Assembly: GCA_016870915.1 (NCBI GenBank)
Contig: VFZY01000051.1
Coordinates: forward strand, 1 to 32,678
DNA: 32,678 bases
Direction: 5' to 3'
From: Acidobacteriota bacterium
GTDB taxonomy: Bacteria > Acidobacteriota > Terriglobia > Bryobacterales > Bryobacteraceae
Part shown: positions 30,647 to 32,678 of the stretch, one piece after another
How positions within the stretch are numbered: the stretch's first letter is position 1
How the letters are laid out: the number at the start of each line of letters is the position of its first letter
The notes under the pieces: model-generated
Seen by the model: the letters and a program-made list of their open reading frames with translations, nothing else
Told to the model about the DNA's origin: nothing
Database searches by the model: none
Translations under genes and position numbers: made by a program

Positions 30647-32290
30647 CTAATCCGCCGGGGCAACCGCCATGGTGACCAGATTGCTTGTGAAGCCGTACTC
30701 CATCATGCGGATGGCCACCGGAACCGCGCTTCCCACGGGCGCATTGTCGGGAACCCGGGCGGTCACCTGATAGACGCCGACCAGCCCCGGGGCCAGCCCG
30801 GAGAATACAACTTCGGCCAGCGTGTTCCCAATCAGCACAGCAGGGGTTTCCAGGGTGAACAGGGATGCGGCGGCCGGGGTTGCACCGCCCGCGGGCACCA
30901 CCTGATCCACGCCTCCTAAGCCGGCCGCGTAGATCTCGATCATCTCGCCGCGCTTGGCTGGCCGGCCCGACGCCCCGGCAAGCAAGCCTGATCCCGAGAT
31001 CTGGATGGCGCCCTGGTCCCCCTCGGCCCGGAAGATGGCGGGCGCCTGCCGCTGCAGCGGAGCCAGCGTCACTTCGGCGCTTGGCGCACCCGCGTAGCTC
31101 ACCACCAGGCGGGCTGGGCCGTGCCGCATTTCATAGGGAATGTGGAAGTTAACCTGGCCCGGATTGACCATCAACAGGGGCATCGGTGTGCCATTCAGCG
31201 TCACCGTCACGCCGTTCATCTGCACCGGAAGCGGGAACCGAGTGGCCACCTGTTCGGAGGGCGCCAGACGCACGCCAAACACCGACGCGAGGCTTCCCGG
31301 CGCCAGTGGAGTCATGAGGCTGGCGGTGCTCAGGACGCTGGTTGCCAGGAACAGGGGTCGCTCAGCCATTGGGATGGCCAGCATCGCCGTCTGACCGGCG
31401 TCACCGGCGTCCGCCCAGCCGCCAGCCACGAAGATTCGCAGATCAAGAGCGACCGCGCCTTGGCCGGACCGTCCGGCCGGGAGCCCGGTCAGGGCCATCC
31501 AGCGGTCCGTCTGCGGGTCGTATTCGTCCACACGGCGTGAACCGCCTTCGCCGCCGAAGACCTGGATCCGGTTGCCGGCAGACGCGCTGGCCAGTCTGGT
31601 GGCCGCCACCGGCAGGGCTTGCCGCGCCCGCCAGGCGCGGGCTGCCGGATCATACTCGTCGTTCCTGCGTACCGCCTGGCCGTCCACGGAGCCGCCCAGG
31701 AAGTACAGAAACCCGTTCAGCGCCTGGGCTGAAAGACCGCTGCGCGGCCCTCCGGGAATGACGCCATGCGAGGCAACTGTGCGGGACCGGACGTCGAACT
31801 CATCCAGAAGAGCCACGGGCCCGGCTTCGCTCACCCCGCCTCCCACGTAAATCTTCGAGCCGATCACGGCGACGCCGCTCGCGGCCCGTGCCGGTTCAAG
31901 GTTGCCTACCGAACGCCAGGCGCCTCCATCAGGATCGAATTCGTAAATGGCGCCGTCAAACAGTCCGCTCTCCAGACGGCATCCAAGGACGTAAAGCTTG
32001 CCGTCGGCGCCGGCGAAGTTGCAGTCATAGGCGCCAATCGCGGTGGGCAGCCGAGCCGCTTCCGTCCAGATATCCGAGCGCGGATCGTACGCTGCCATCC
32101 GGTTTGTGGCCAGGACCGTTTGGCCGGAAAAGCTAATCTCCCGGCCACCCAGAACATAGATTTGGCCACGGGCTGAGGCGACGGACGGATCCACCGAGGG
32201 AAGAGGATATCGGGACCGGACCTCCCAGATGCCCTGGGACCAGACCGCCGGGGCGGCCATCAGGATCGTGAGAAGAATCCGAGGCACCAT
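30647..32290 (-). CDS. Second secreted Kelch-repeat protein with TIGR03437-type C-terminus
   Basis: A 547-residue exported protein with a signal peptide MVPRILLTILMAAPAVWSQ. About 25-310 are Kelch-type repeats of the IYVLGG / YEFDPDGGAWRSV / LYFLGGS form, some six blades. From about 325 (ATSVLSTASLMTPLAPGS) the C-terminal domain has the TIGR03437 phrases GVTVTLNGTPMPLLMV, NPGQVNFHIPYE, IEIYAAGLGGV and FSGLAPGLVGVYQVTARVP. Its blades are less like those of 2988-4649 than its C-terminal domain is. Role unknown. The frame opens upstream at 32317, but ATG 32290 gives the signal peptide. A hairpin lies about 30-70 bases before it. It is upstream of the beta-lactamase-fold gene and may share its transcript. 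Confidence 0.86.
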   Translation of the reverse strand: MVPRILLTILMAAPAVWSQGIWEVRSRYPLPSVDPSVASARGQIYVLGGREISFSGQTVLATNRMAAYDPRSDIWTEAARLPTAIGAYDCNFAGADGKLYVLGCRLESGLFDGAIYEFDPDGGAWRSVGNLEPARAASGVAVIGSKIYVGGGVSEAGPVALLDEFDVRSRTVASHGVIPGGPRSGLSAQALNGFLYFLGGSVDGQAVRRNDEYDPAARAWRARQALPVAATRLASASAGNRIQVFGGEGGSRRVDEYDPQTDRWMALTGLPAGRSGQGAVALDLRIFVAGGWADAGDAGQTAMLAIPMAERPLFLATSVLSTASLMTPLAPGSLASVFGVRLAPSEQVATRFPLPVQMNGVTVTLNGTPMPLLMVNPGQVNFHIPYEMRHGPARLVVSYAGAPSAEVTLAPLQRQAPAIFRAEGDQGAIQISGSGLLAGASGRPAKRGEMIEIYAAGLGGVDQVVPAGGATPAAASLFTLETPAVLIGNTLAEVVFSGLAPGLVGVYQVTARVPDNAPVGSAVPVAIRMMEYGFTSNLVTMAVAPAD

Positions 32291-32321
32291 ACTCAATAGG
32301 CACTCATCGGCCGCCAAAAGG

Positions 32322-32358
32322 TTTCCCTGAAGGAAAAATTCAGGTCTTTGCCGGGAAA
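32322..32358. promoter_or_regulatory. Nested stem-loop upstream of the second Kelch gene
   Basis: An inverted repeat CCTGAA (32326-32331)/TTCAGG (32339-32344) with a 7-base loop is perfect. TTTCCC (32322-32327) and GGGAAA (32353-32358) form an alternative, overlapping pairing. It lies 32-68 bases upstream of the Kelch ATG at 32290. It could be an operator or the folded start of the mRNA leader. No direct evidence separates these. Confidence 0.3.
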
Positions 32359-32678
32359 TAGTGTGCGACAGCTAACGTTTGTTGGCCGGTACTACGGGGT
32401 CTTCTGCCGGAATCCCACAAGTATACGCACAACCCCGGGGCGGTCAACGAGTGGCCGGACGCCGATGCGAGACCAGCACAAAGCCCTGGACCCCTTGATA
32501 GGGATTCTCGGCCACGAGTGGCGTGCGTGGGACGTTGGCTAAGACGGGCGGACCCCTCCGTGCCAACATAGCTGAGACAACTCCCCTGGCCTTAATTACT
32601 GAGCAGGGCGAGAATAGGAATCAGCGTGAATTCTCAGACTCGCAACAAGAACGGGCTCCCTCCGGCTCCCACGGTTTT
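32359..32678. other. Non-coding right edge, about 320 bases
   Basis: I see no gene that can be defended in this stretch. A 41-codon ORF on the minus strand (32444-32569, with ENPYQGVQGFVLV in it) begins with ATG and is the best small candidate, but lacks a clear Shine-Dalgarno. Repeats include GGCTCCC twice near 32653-32669 and ACGAGTGG twice near 32447 and 32514. Base composition shifts towards AT at about 32580-32645, unlike the flanking genes. It may be the edge of a mobile or repeated element continuing outside the window. Confidence 0.3.

Noticed and set aside
32348-32542. A 64-codon plus-strand ORF at the right edge
   Set aside because: No ribosome-binding site and no recognisable motif; it overlaps the better, but also unproven, minus-strand candidate.

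Overview
The window is dense, GC-rich bacterial chromosome and most probably comes from an acidobacterium of the Bryobacterales/Solibacter group. Two secreted Kelch proteins (2988-4649 and 30647-32290) end in the repeat-rich C-terminal domain that I recognise as the Solibacter-type TIGR03437 domain. The paired DUF1592/DUF1552 proteins, planctomycete-type cytochrome domains, a CRTAC1-like FG-GAP/ASPIC-UnbV protein and many Tat leaders fit the same group. The assignment rests on protein families recognised by eye, with no database search.

Layout. 1-122 is a non-coding edge with an inverted repeat. mtaB (minus) and a PhoD-like phosphatase (plus) diverge at about 1.4 kb. They are followed by the first Kelch/TIGR03437 protein and a small secreted protein (both minus). 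5210-7665 is a compact plus-strand operon: frataxin (cyaY), hemW and a threonine aldolase. From 17643 down to 7652 the minus strand carries nine closely packed genes: ubiD-family decarboxylase, gltS, pcaB, fused pcaD-pcaC, fused aroD-aroE, a tiny Tat-leader protein, an amidase and a CRTAC1-like protein (most junctions touch or overlap; one gap of 77 bp precedes aroDE). Facing away from it across 38 bp is a plus-strand run of six genes, 17682-25530: fabG, pdxH, lolA, a very large DUF1592 cytochrome-like protein, a DUF1552 Tat protein and a conserved hypothetical.

25502-29150 is a mixed stretch: an HDOD protein (minus), a DUF5658 membrane protein, a Tat-exported dipeptide epimerase, a FliJ-like coiled-coil protein (minus) and a small cytochrome-like protein. 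29110-32290 holds a serine beta-lactamase-fold hydrolase and the second Kelch/TIGR03437 protein, both minus. The last 388 bases contain no gene I can defend.

How the genes fit together. pcaB and pcaDC perform three successive steps of the beta-ketoadipate pathway. The aroD-aroE fusion next to them makes dehydroshikimate, one step from protocatechuate, so the cluster could serve quinate/shikimate or aromatic-acid catabolism; pcaGH is not in the window. The DUF1592/DUF1552 pair, the cytochrome-like protein, the Tat amidase, the epimerase and the Kelch and FG-GAP proteins indicate a large exported, periplasmic or surface repertoire. The strongest oddities are an in-frame amber codon separating a Tat leader from its amidase, a 24-bp palindromic tandem repeat inside a signal peptide, the shared 38-bp divergent promoter region, and a DUF1592 protein with an unassigned region of several hundred residues.
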